Shown piece by piece: positions 8,964-15,672 of a stretch of DNA of 51,046 nucleotides (within the stretch, counting starts at the first letter, position 1; each line of letters begins with the position of its first letter). This stretch comes from a virus. The stretch covers positions 1 through 51,046 of the IMG/VR virus record IMGVR_UViG_3300021247_000520. One strand, written 5' to 3'. Under the pieces are notes generated by a model. It did no database searches and was not told the origin of the DNA. It worked only from the letters and a program-made list of their open reading frames with translations. The position numbers and the translations under genes are program-made.

Positions 8964-9175
8964 TAGTCTTGTTTTATGGTGAACTCTTCATTGACTTTAC
9001 CGCACTGAGCGCAAATAAACGTAGGAACTGGGATTATAGAATCTTGTGGTTGTCCTGTCAAAAACTTACTAGCTTTCCTAAGAAACATGCCTTCAGTAAA
9101 AGTATTAGACCCGCAATGTTCGCACACTACTTCTGTTGTCTTGTCTACTGTAATATTCATCTGTGGTTGTTGCAT
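8963..9175 (-). CDS. Small zinc-ribbon protein
   Basis: This 70-residue protein has CEHCG near residue 18 and CAQCG near residue 55, two CxxC pairs that can hold one zinc. Proteins with this layout are common among uncharacterised phage genes. It is coupled to the following gene by a one-base overlap. The function is unknown. Confidence 0.6.
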   Translation of the reverse strand: MQQPQMNITVDKTTEVVCEHCGSNTFTEGMFLRKASKFLTGQPQDSIIPVPTFICAQCGKVNEEFTIKQD

Positions 9176-9185
9176 ACTTGTATTT

Positions 9186-9338
9186 TTATTGTATATCTTT
9201 TTTTTCTTGTTCTGTCCAATCTAGAAAGTCTTCTCCTTTGTATTTTGGGTGATTCTCCTTCATGTAGTCTATTCCACCTGCCCAAAGCCAACACAAAGAA
9301 ACTAATAATGCTATTGCTAATATAATCAATCCTATCAT
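9186..9338 (-). CDS. Small membrane protein (50 aa)
   Basis: The frame from ATG at 9338 to TAA at 9186 encodes 50 residues. An N-terminal hydrophobic segment (MIGLIILAIALLVSLCWLWA) is long enough to span the membrane, followed by a charged tail with DYMKENHPKY and a Lys/Glu end. It fits between two genes without overlap. The function is unknown; a holin-like or membrane-anchoring role is possible. Confidence 0.5.
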   Translation of the reverse strand: MIGLIILAIALLVSLCWLWAGGIDYMKENHPKYKGEDFLDWTEQEKKDIQ

Positions 9339-9357
9339 AATTTATCTTTTAAAGTTT

Positions 9358-9924
9358 CTAGTCCCACCAGCCTAAAATTCCGCTGCCATCGTACCACTTT
9401 TCAAAATCTCCATCTTTTTTAGGATCATAAGATTCGTAGTCTTGACCTTCAAGTATTGTCCAAAGCTCTTTCCACTGTTGTTTTTCTAATTCACGGGCTA
9501 ATGCATATACTTTTTTATTATGAGCTTTTTCTTCTTCATTAAGATTATCTGCGGAGAAGTCCCAATCATGAAGCGGACCTAGCTTTTCTTCTGCAAGCTC
9601 TAAACACTTAATATCCTCTCTGCCTTCTAAAATCTCTATGACTCTTTTCATTTTTACTATCTTCTTATCAAGAGTCTCTCTAACTTCTAATCCTTTATGC
9701 TCCATGCCTTTAACTTGAATTTGTAAAGATCTTTTAAGCATCATTAAGGTAAAGGTATAATCCCACCACCTGTGTTTATATAGCTCTTTGCGAAATAGGT
9801 AGATGTTTTTAAAAAACTGTGGTATATCGTCCGTAATAGTTCTGTAAGTTTTATACCACCAAGTGTTGTGACGTTTTAGTGTTTTTAAACTTTCAAAAAA
9901 ACTGTCAGCGAATTTAATTTCCAT
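9358..9924 (-). CDS. Hypothetical phage protein, Trp-rich
   Basis: The 188-residue protein is highly charged and rich in aromatic residues (NTWWYKTYR, HRWWDYTF, GILGWWD end). A central helix, LEVRETLDKKIVKMKRVIE, suggests a coiled coil. I recognise no catalytic motif. It lies directly downstream of the tmRNA. Confidence 0.55.
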   Translation of the reverse strand: MEIKFADSFFESLKTLKRHNTWWYKTYRTITDDIPQFFKNIYLFRKELYKHRWWDYTFTLMMLKRSLQIQVKGMEHKGLEVRETLDKKIVKMKRVIEILEGREDIKCLELAEEKLGPLHDWDFSADNLNEEEKAHNKKVYALARELEKQQWKELWTILEGQDYESYDPKKDGDFEKWYDGSGILGWWD

Positions 9925-9955
9925 AACTTATTATTTTTTCTTTGTTAAAAAAGTG

Positions 9956-10342
9956 TGGAGATAGGGAGAATCGAACTCCCGTCTCCGAAAGTGACAATAA
10001 TACTAACGTCTCACATGCTTAGATCTAAATTGCTTTTGATCAGTAAGAGGCCAACCGTGTAGGTCGGGGTCCACCACCTTGTTTTGAGAAAACTAGGAAA
10101 ACGACCCACAGTCCTTATTTAACGAGTCGATCGTGAATACTCGGAGTAGTTCTGTTCCTAGGTTACTCACCCGCTTGCGGACTAGGCTGCTAGAGCGTAA
10201 TCGGCGCCTACGAAGGCCATAAGGTCATCGAAGGTCATTGTTGACATTTCGTCAGTTATTGTTTGGTATCTTCTAAGGCAGTATACCCAAATGCCTGCAT
10301 GTAGTATCACCTCATCATCCGGATCGATACCATGTTATCCCC
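9956..10342 (-). ncRNA. ssrA: Transfer-messenger RNA (tmRNA), phage-encoded
   Basis: The RNA 5' end GGGGATA (10342-10336) pairs over seven positions with TATCTCC at the 3' end (9963-9957), forming a tRNA-like acceptor stem with one G-U pair. The T-arm GGGAG-TTCGATT-CTCCC is directly inside it. The internal reading frame ends GADYALAA then TAG (10208-10182), close to the bacteroidal tag GENNYALAA. A CCGC/GCGG hairpin surrounds the region after the stop, as helix 5 does in known tmRNAs. CCA is not encoded, since CAC follows the discriminator A. tmRNA with SmpB frees stalled ribosomes and tags the product for proteolysis. The resume codon is probably GGC at 10208, but the frame is open further upstream, so this is not certain. 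Confidence 0.93.
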
Positions 10343-10345
10343 AGA

Positions 10346-10582
10346 TTAGTATGTTTCTTTGCAAACTCTAATTCCTATTCCGAAAATAAGAAACTTAAAG
10401 CACACTCTCCACAAATCATATTGACAACCGCTAAAGAAGTCGTCGTCGTGATTGTGGACATATTCTACTGTTGGTAGAAAATAAATACGAGTGTTGGTAT
10501 TTTTTAGTCTGTATCTTGCAAAAATGGGTTCTACTTTCCAATCGATTGTAGGTTTTTTAACAGCGACCATTTTCTTTGCCAT
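10346..10582 (-). CDS. Hypothetical phage protein (78 aa)
   Basis: The protein has a basic N-terminus, a central RIYFLPTVEYVHNHDDDF segment and a hydrophobic C-terminal part (FKFLIFGIGIRV). It resembles small uncharacterised phage proteins with a YFLPT motif. The stop codon is only four bases before the tmRNA 5' end, so both may be on one transcript. Confidence 0.5.
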   Translation of the reverse strand: MAKKMVAVKKPTIDWKVEPIFARYRLKNTNTRIYFLPTVEYVHNHDDDFFSGCQYDLWRVCFKFLIFGIGIRVCKETY

Positions 10583-10636
10583 AACAGATGATTTATATGA
10601 AATTAATATAAAATTAAGAAATAAGGAAATTTTAGT

Positions 10637-11272
10637 TTACAGTGAGAATTTAAAACCTGTTATTTTTTCAATCTCTTCTAAAGTCACTTTTTTTGTGACT
10701 ATTCCCGTTTGCTTTTCTGTGACATTATTAAATATGTAACACTGATAAGCTTTATCTCTTTTTATATATATTACTTTCCAGCACTTTGTTGGTACTGATA
10801 CGCTACCTATTTTCTTTTGCTCTCCTATGTTTCCTGCCCATACCATAACAGAGTCTTTGTCTTTTGAGATCTCTCTTGTTAACATCTCTAAACTTTTCCA
10901 ATCTCCTGCGTTAAGCGAGTGGTACTGAGGCGACATATTAGAAAAGTAGAAGGACTCTTTTAGAACGCTTGGTCCCTCGCAAAGGTTATCTGCAGCAGGA
11001 CTCATGTGACCTCTATCCAATCCAGAGTTTTTATAATCTAGTCCTAAGTCAGTATCTTTTTGTAGCTTAGGATCCGGATAAAAATTGTCTATTCTTTTTA
11101 GTGGAACAGGACAAGTTACTTTTGCTTTTGTTACCCACCATGAAACTAACACTGGATACTTTAAGCTTTTAGAAAATACAGATGTGTAGTTTTGATTTTT
11201 TATTCTTACAGTGTCTTGCGAATAAGCAATGCTAAAAATAGAAAATAGTACGATAGTTAATATTACCCTCAT
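10637..11272 (-). CDS. Exported DNA/RNA non-specific endonuclease (NUC1 family)
   Basis: The 211-residue protein begins with a signal peptide (basic start, hydrophobic core VILTIVLFSIFSIAYS, likely cleavage after residue 18 or 19). The mature part carries DRGH at 86-89 within LDRGHMSPAADN, the beta-beta-alpha-metal nuclease signature with H89 as general base, and FSNMSPQ with the metal-binding Asn. Family members cut DNA and RNA without sequence preference. Export to the periplasm is surprising for a phage enzyme: it could degrade incoming DNA of competitors or salvage nucleotides. It has a promoter-like motif at 11284-11291. Confidence 0.85.
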   Translation of the reverse strand: MRVILTIVLFSIFSIAYSQDTVRIKNQNYTSVFSKSLKYPVLVSWWVTKAKVTCPVPLKRIDNFYPDPKLQKDTDLGLDYKNSGLDRGHMSPAADNLCEGPSVLKESFYFSNMSPQYHSLNAGDWKSLEMLTREISKDKDSVMVWAGNIGEQKKIGSVSVPTKCWKVIYIKRDKAYQCYIFNNVTEKQTGIVTKKVTLEEIEKITGFKFSL

Positions 11273-11283
11273 TAAGTTTTGAT

Positions 11284-11291
11284 ATAAATAT
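11284..11291 (-). promoter_or_regulatory. Candidate promoter motif ATATTTAT
   Basis: It lies 12 bases before the exported nuclease ATG, inside the palindrome GATATTTATATC. Confidence 0.45.
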
Positions 11292-11326
11292 CAAAAAGTG
11301 TAATATCAGCAAATTTTGATAGTCTT

Positions 11327-11575
11327 TTAAGAAAGATTAGATTTTAGTTGAGATTTGCTCATTGCTCCGCTATACTTAAAAAGTATCGAATCTCCGTTTA
11401 AGAGTATGGTAGTAGGAACCGCTCTAATTCCGTATTGCTCAGCTATTGCAGGATTTGTGTCTACATCTACGTATTCTACTGGAATTCCCATCTCATCCGT
11501 AACTTCTTTTAAAATCGGTTTGAAAGCTCCGCACGGACCGCACCAAGGAGCACTAACATAAATTACTCTTTTCAT
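11327..11575 (-). CDS. Thioredoxin/glutaredoxin-like protein
   Basis: The 82-residue protein has the thioredoxin active site WCGPC at residues 11-15 and the cis-proline loop VPTT at 54-57. It is shorter than a normal thioredoxin (about 105), as in compact phage redoxins. The likely role is electron supply to ribonucleotide reductase, encoded at 24200-26828. It starts inside the 3' end of the preceding gene, overlapping it by 23 bases. Confidence 0.85.
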   Translation of the reverse strand: MKRVIYVSAPWCGPCGAFKPILKEVTDEMGIPVEYVDVDTNPAIAEQYGIRAVPTTILLNGDSILFKYSGAMSKSQLKSNLS

Positions 11576-12047
11576 TTTTTTGGTTTAATAAGTATAAATA
11601 TAAATCGTCTATCGTTCCGTCAAAGTCTGCCATCAGATCCTCAAGATCTTCCTTGGTCATTTTAAACTCTTTGGACAGTCTTTTCTTTAAGCCATTGAAT
11701 CTTTTATCTTCCTCTTTGTGAGAGTCTTCCATGAGTCTCCTATAGCGTTCCATGTAAAGATTGATTCTGTCTATCCTGTCTTCTCCAATCTTCATATCTT
11801 TTACTTCGTCGTGCATCCTATATACTTCGTGTTGAGCTTGGTAAAAGTAGCTTGGATACTCGTAATCGCCGTTAAGTATTTTGAGTCGCATAGGAGCTTT
11901 CTCGTCCAACTCTTGAACGTCGTGATACCTTCTCCACCATTGAAAACGATTGTACTTTTTTTGCGATAAGTGATCAATCTTCTCTTCAAGTGACTCTCGA
12001 TCTAACAGTATTAGCTCTTCTTTAAAACTTTGCAAAATGTCGTTCAT
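11553..12047 (-). CDS. Hypothetical helical protein
   Basis: This 164-residue protein is almost entirely charged helix (EELILLDRESLEEKIDHL, later a long Arg/Glu helix) with a WWRRYHDV segment. I recognise no domain. Its end overlaps the thioredoxin start. Confidence 0.5.
   Translation of the reverse strand: MNDILQSFKEELILLDRESLEEKIDHLSQKKYNRFQWWRRYHDVQELDEKAPMRLKILNGDYEYPSYFYQAQHEVYRMHDEVKDMKIGEDRIDRINLYMERYRRLMEDSHKEEDKRFNGLKKRLSKEFKMTKEDLEDLMADFDGTIDDLYLYLLNQKNEKSNLC
11594..11601 (-). promoter_or_regulatory. Candidate promoter motif ATATTTAT
   Basis: It lies 19 bases before the thioredoxin ATG, inside the 3' end of the upstream coding region. Confidence 0.35.
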
Positions 12048-12109
12048 AACTTTTATTTATGTAAATGTACTTATTTCTTATGCTCTACGAAAGATTATTT
12101 TTGTAGTGA

Positions 12110-12757
12110 TTAATCATATCTTACTATTTTTTGTTTACTTATCCAATCTCTTATAGTTTTTCTGGTGACACCGTAATATTTAGATGCTTCTAATATAGAT
12201 CCACATATGAAACCTGATTCTAAGTCTATAATTCTTTTGCTATTAACATGAGGTTTTCCAAACTGAGGATTATTTTTTCCACTGCGCTGAATACTAAATA
12301 GCTCTTTTGTTTTTTCTGTGTGTTTTTTTCCAAACATGGGATTTTTATCTCCTAATGTTCGATTTTTCATTTGCAATATAGTATTTTCTGAATGTTTATG
12401 TCCTAAAGCGTGGTTATTTCCTTTTAGTGATTCTGTTATTTTATTTTTTGTTTCACTTGCTAATTTGCCTCCTCTACCAGGTTCTCTTATATTCAACATC
12501 TTGAGTCCACAATCTTTGTATTGTTGCCAATAAAATATTTCATAATTATCTAAAATAGTCTGTGATATATCATGAGGCAATTCATGAATAACTTCAAAAA
12601 TATGATTTTCCCATTCATATTTTAAAATAGAATTGTATAATTTTCTTTGGACTTTAGCTTTATTTTTAGAGTACATTTTTTTCCGATTATCTATATTATG
12701 ACTTTGTCCAATATAGATGCTATTGCTAGGAGAAGTTATTTTATATATTCCAACCAT
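12110..12757 (-). CDS. GIY-YIG homing endonuclease with NUMOD3 and NUMOD1 domains
   Basis: The 215-residue protein opens with a GIY-YIG nuclease domain: GIYKI at 3-7, YIGQS at 15-19, and an Arg in the following helix (NIDNRKKM). The middle has NUMOD3-type beads (NNHALGHKHSE, NPMFGKKHTE, NNPQFGKPH), and the C-terminus is a NUMOD1 helix-turn-helix (SILEASKYYGVTRKTIRDW). This is a free-standing mobile endonuclease that cuts alleles lacking it. It sits next to the hydroxymethylase gene and is preceded by a conserved leader at 12768-12866. The ATG directly follows the leader with no Shine-Dalgarno. Confidence 0.9.
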   Translation of the reverse strand: MVGIYKITSPSNSIYIGQSHNIDNRKKMYSKNKAKVQRKLYNSILKYEWENHIFEVIHELPHDISQTILDNYEIFYWQQYKDCGLKMLNIREPGRGGKLASETKNKITESLKGNNHALGHKHSENTILQMKNRTLGDKNPMFGKKHTEKTKELFSIQRSGKNNPQFGKPHVNSKRIIDLESGFICGSILEASKYYGVTRKTIRDWISKQKIVRYD

Positions 12758-12767
12758 AAAATAAAAA

Positions 12768-12866
12768 TGGTCCAGAAAACAAAGGAGCTACTACCTTCCT
12801 AGGTTTAGAGGACCAATAAGTTTATTAGATATATCTTGTAGTAGAAGATTAATCTAATATAAATAT
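12768..12866 (-). ncRNA. Kissing-loop leader RNA upstream of homing endonuclease, copy 1
   Basis: On the coding strand, hairpin A has an outer stem 12859-12852 with 12830-12823 and an inner stem ATCTT/AAGAT, closing a 7-nt loop CTACTAC (12844-12838). A second domain is closed by TGGTCC (12815-12810) with GGACCA (12773-12768). Inside it GTAGTAG (12794-12788) is flanked by AGGAAG and CTCCT, which pair with one bulge. The two 7-mers are exact reverse complements. The element starts at an ATATTTAT motif and ends 10 bases before the ATG through TTTTTATTTT. Its role (control of endonuclease expression, or mobility) is inference. Confidence 0.7.
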
Positions 12867-12867
12867 A

Positions 12868-13515
12868 TTAAAATTTATTCCATTGCTTTTCATATATGTG
12901 AAAATTAGTAATATGCCAATGCATTCTACCTACTTTGTATCCAGATCTTTCTGCTACGAGTTCCATTAATTTAGAAAAGCAATATTGATCATTTCCGAAT
13001 CCATACCATAAATCAATAGATCTAGCGAATACTGATAATTCTATTCGACCGTCTTGTACATAGAAGTTTAAGGCTAAATTACAAGGAGTATCGTACTTAT
13101 AAAGATCTAATTCTTCAATATCATAGTGAACTAATACTGCTCGTCTAGTGGTAGGATTTGTTTTTAATTCCTCTATCATTCTATCTAATTGATTATTTTT
13201 ATTCCAAAAATATCCATAATTAGATACAACGTTAGTAGTTCCAGGAATCATCATATTTTTCCATATCTTAGCTCTTTCAGATATTTCAAAAGCATCTCTA
13301 TTACCAGACAAATACCAATCAAATTCAAAATTTGCGTAGTCTTGATTAAATTTACGAGCTGGAGTAGTAATAACTGACTCTAAAGGATTCTCAATGGTAA
13401 AAGAGCTATTGAATATAGCTTTGGTGCCAGCAAAAGGTTTACCGTTAGCTTCTATGTAATGATAAGCTGTTTCGAATGCTGCAGTTGGAGTCTTAAAGTT
13501 ATTGTTTTGTATCAT
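12868..13515 (-). CDS. Thymidylate synthase family enzyme, probable dCMP hydroxymethylase
   Basis: The 215-residue protein shows the thymidylate synthase fold signatures: catalytic Cys145 (DTPCNLALNF), the phosphate/nucleotide motif RSIDLWYGFGND starting at R165, and the HITNFHIY segment. At the position of E. coli ThyA Asn177, which selects dUMP, this protein has D176. T4 gp42 dCMP hydroxymethylase has the same change (GFRND), and Asn-to-Asp is the known switch from uracil to cytosine. It therefore probably makes 5-hydroxymethyl-dCMP. The next gene downstream in transcription is a homing endonuclease; the neighbour upstream is dCMP deaminase, overlapping by 17 bases. Confidence 0.75.
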   Translation of the reverse strand: MIQNNNFKTPTAAFETAYHYIEANGKPFAGTKAIFNSSFTIENPLESVITTPARKFNQDYANFEFDWYLSGNRDAFEISERAKIWKNMMIPGTTNVVSNYGYFWNKNNQLDRMIEELKTNPTTRRAVLVHYDIEELDLYKYDTPCNLALNFYVQDGRIELSVFARSIDLWYGFGNDQYCFSKLMELVAERSGYKVGRMHWHITNFHIYEKQWNKF

Positions 13516-13951
13516 ACTGTTCTACTGAAATGAATTGTTTTAAAAAATCTACGCCTTCTAAGTTTCTGTACTTAGTCAAATATACTACTCTTTTTATTCC
13601 TGATTGTAAAATAAGTTTCGAGCAATCTAAACAAGGAGACAGGGTTAGATATAAAGTTCCACCATTTACAGAAGTTCCGTTCTTGGCAGCTTTTAGTATG
13701 GCATTAACTTCTCCGTGGATCACGTGAGGTAGAGTTACGTTATCTTTTTCGCAATCATTATCTAATCCTGCAGGAGTTCCGTTATACCCAAAAGATATTA
13801 TGTTTCCCTCCTTCACCAAAACTGCGCCGACTTTAAATCGGACGCAGTGTGAAAGAGTAGAGACCTCATTTGCTATATTCATAAAAACTGAGTCCAGTCT
13901 TTTCTGCTTGTTAGCGCGAAGAATCATAGTTTCTTTGATGCTTGGTGTCAT
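13499..13951 (-). CDS. dCMP deaminase
   Basis: The 150-residue protein has the zinc-dependent cytidine/deoxycytidylate deaminase motifs HGEVNAI (H79, catalytic E81) and PCLDC (C107/C110). It converts dCMP to dUMP for dTTP synthesis. It competes for the same substrate as the putative dCMP hydroxymethylase whose gene it overlaps, so together they would set the flow between thymine and modified cytosine. Length and motifs match the T4 Cd family. Confidence 0.9.
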   Translation of the reverse strand: MTPSIKETMILRANKQKRLDSVFMNIANEVSTLSHCVRFKVGAVLVKEGNIISFGYNGTPAGLDNDCEKDNVTLPHVIHGEVNAILKAAKNGTSVNGGTLYLTLSPCLDCSKLILQSGIKRVVYLTKYRNLEGVDFLKQFISVEQYDTKQ

Positions 13952-13954
13952 AAC

Positions 13955-14260
13955 CTATAGCGATTCTTTTACAAAAGTTCCACCGACCATAGTACCTTTA
14001 CGCTTAGCGATAACATCGTATGCTGAATTGATACAGTCTTCGATCTTTTTGCCTTTAAGAGCCGCTAGGTTGGTAAGAACTACTACGCAGTCTCCGATAG
14101 CATCGATAAACTCTTCTTCATCGTTCTTTAGGATTGCTTTGGCCAATTCTCCTGCCTCTTCTTGCAATTTGATGTATTGAGTCTTTGCATCTCCTTTTTC
14201 GTAAATTCCCCTTTCTTGTGCCCAGTCTCTGATTGATTGAAATTCGTTACTTAACGTCAT
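13955..14260 (-). CDS. MazG-like nucleotide pyrophosphohydrolase
   Basis: The protein is 101 residues. Its helices carry the MazG metal-binding acids: KLQEEAGELAKAI gives the ExxE pair and EEEFIDAIGDCVV the ExxD pair. Family members hydrolyse (d)NTPs to monophosphates. Placed beside dCMP deaminase and the hydroxymethylase, it may recycle host or unmodified dNTPs. It overlaps the upstream gene by 14 bases. Confidence 0.85.
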   Translation of the reverse strand: MTLSNEFQSIRDWAQERGIYEKGDAKTQYIKLQEEAGELAKAILKNDEEEFIDAIGDCVVVLTNLAALKGKKIEDCINSAYDVIAKRKGTMVGGTFVKESL

Positions 14261-14531
14261 TTTGTTTTTCTTTTATGTGATTATCTAATGCTCCTAAATA
14301 CGCGACTGCGTCTAAGAGGTTATCTTCCTTGTAATTGTAAGAGTGCCTAGAAAGCTTGAGAGCTACTAACGCGGCATACATATCTTCACCAGTAATATCT
14401 TTACCAGTCATGCCTCTCATGATCATAGCAGCTCTGTCCATCCCTTCAGAAAACGGGCCATACATGCGAGACTTTTCTTCTGATCGCTTGTTTACTATAT
14501 TATTTGCTTCTTCTAATATGTTCATAACCAA
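14247..14531 (-). CDS. Small phage protein (DUF6378-like)
   Basis: The 94-residue protein reads LEEANNIVNKRSEEKSRMYG, then a segment on either side of GKDITGEDMYAALVALKLSR, and ends DNLLDAVAYLGAL. This pattern (YG, helix of hydrophobic residues with K-SR, DN-D-A-Y) is shared with an uncharacterised phage family I recall as DUF6378. It resembles the MazG helical fold and lies next to MazG. The function is unknown. Confidence 0.6.
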   Translation of the reverse strand: MVMNILEEANNIVNKRSEEKSRMYGPFSEGMDRAAMIMRGMTGKDITGEDMYAALVALKLSRHSYNYKEDNLLDAVAYLGALDNHIKEKQNDVK

Positions 14532-14542
14532 ATCTACTAAAA

Positions 14543-15427
14543 TTAATTGACATATTTGCTGATATCTCGGTGGTCACCCCAGGGGCGATCAGAGTCTAAA
14601 TCTTCGGTCTTTATGTTTGGCTTTGGCATGTTTGCTGCCACGTTCCAAAACCAATCTCCAGGCTTACCGTGTTCTTTAAGCAGTTCCCAACCTTTTGCAT
14701 CGTAAGTTCTAATGCAGTCAAACGGTGGTATGATCTTTGCTTCTTTTAAGAACGGTTTCGAGTGAGTGTAAAACTTAGCTCTACCAAGTTCTCCGTCTTG
14801 AATGTTTCTTGCTACTGCTACAGCATGAAATTCAGTATTCGGTAGAGCGATCTGTAAGCTTCTAGATAAAACTCCAGTAGACATAACAGACCACATAGTT
14901 TTTATGTCTGTGTCTTTGAAGTTATCGTAAAACACTCGAACTCCTCCAGCTACCACCATCTCGTGTTTAAGACCAAAAGGTAAAAATTTGGCTCCTATCT
15001 TTTCTGCGAACTGCTTTGCCCAAATGTTTGCTGTAGGCATTGCAGGTATTCTCAAAAAGATTGGAATTCCTCCGTATTCTATAGCTGTCCTCTGGTGCTC
15101 AGAGGCTTCTTTGGACGCAGGCATAATTAAGTAAAGTTTCTTATTATACTTCTTTGCAAGATAGCACAGTGAGAACGGGGCGTATCCGGTCCGCGGAGCG
15201 CAATAAACTAGTGCATCCTCCTTTATTTGCGAGATAAAGAAGTCTGCCATTTTTGCTTTGGTTCCGTAAAGAAACTCACCATCATCTATTACTTTGAATC
15301 CTTCGATGTCTTTTACCGTAAAGGTAAAATCGTGTTTGTAGTCTTTGGTAAGATCTAAGTAGTATTCTAAAGATCTTCCGTTTGCAAGATCTAGGTTAGA
15401 ATCTCCCTTTGTTTTATTTAAGTACAT
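14543..15427 (-). CDS. PLP-dependent fold type II enzyme-like protein
   Basis: The 294-residue protein resembles the ACC deaminase/threonine synthase fold. GTKAKM (K57 as the probable PLP-lysine) is followed by a helix and ALVYCAPRTGYAPFS, then LYLIMPASKEASEHQRTA with GGIPIFLR, then SVMSTGVLSRSLQIA in the place of the glycine-rich phosphate loop. The usual SNHG motif is changed, so activity is uncertain. It overlaps its upstream neighbour by 10 bases. A role in amino-acid or base modification is possible. Not a known core phage gene. Confidence 0.55.
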   Translation of the reverse strand: MYLNKTKGDSNLDLANGRSLEYYLDLTKDYKHDFTFTVKDIEGFKVIDDGEFLYGTKAKMADFFISQIKEDALVYCAPRTGYAPFSLCYLAKKYNKKLYLIMPASKEASEHQRTAIEYGGIPIFLRIPAMPTANIWAKQFAEKIGAKFLPFGLKHEMVVAGGVRVFYDNFKDTDIKTMWSVMSTGVLSRSLQIALPNTEFHAVAVARNIQDGELGRAKFYTHSKPFLKEAKIIPPFDCIRTYDAKGWELLKEHGKPGDWFWNVAANMPKPNIKTEDLDSDRPWGDHRDISKYVN

Positions 15428-15672
15428 GTGTTTTCTATTTCTTTTTTAATTTCTTTAGCGTATTCAAAATCATCTCTTTCTAATGCTTCTTCGAGTTCTT
15501 TATTTAACCACTCTTTGATATTTAGAGGATACATTTTATGAGCTATTTCCCCAAATATTTTGGCTAGCGTTTTTTCTGCATGATCTCCGTATTGATCTGC
15601 GGCTATTTTAAATTCTTCTAATTCTTGCTCGTATTGTTTTACGAACTCTCTATATTTTTGATTGAGCGTCAT
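15418..15672 (-). CDS. Hypothetical helical protein (84 aa)
   Basis: This protein is a run of acidic and lysine-rich helices (KYREFVKQYEQELEEF, LNKELEEALERDDFEYAKEI) with no recognised domain. It overlaps both neighbours by 4-10 bases and is thus co-translated with the SGNH-like and PLP-like genes. It may be an accessory to one of them. Confidence 0.5.
   Translation of the reverse strand: MTLNQKYREFVKQYEQELEEFKIAADQYGDHAEKTLAKIFGEIAHKMYPLNIKEWLNKELEEALERDDFEYAKEIKKEIENTCT

Noticed and set aside
12101-12850. Direct repeat flanking the first GIY-YIG gene (similar TTGTAGT...GATTAATC strings near 12103 and 12838)
   Set aside because: The match needs a four-base gap and AT-rich DNA makes it weak; one copy is part of the leader hairpin.
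12757-12867. A group I intron or intein around the homing endonucleases
   Set aside because: The neighbouring genes are complete and not split, and no P3-P7 core or splice-junction pattern was seen; the endonucleases are free-standing.
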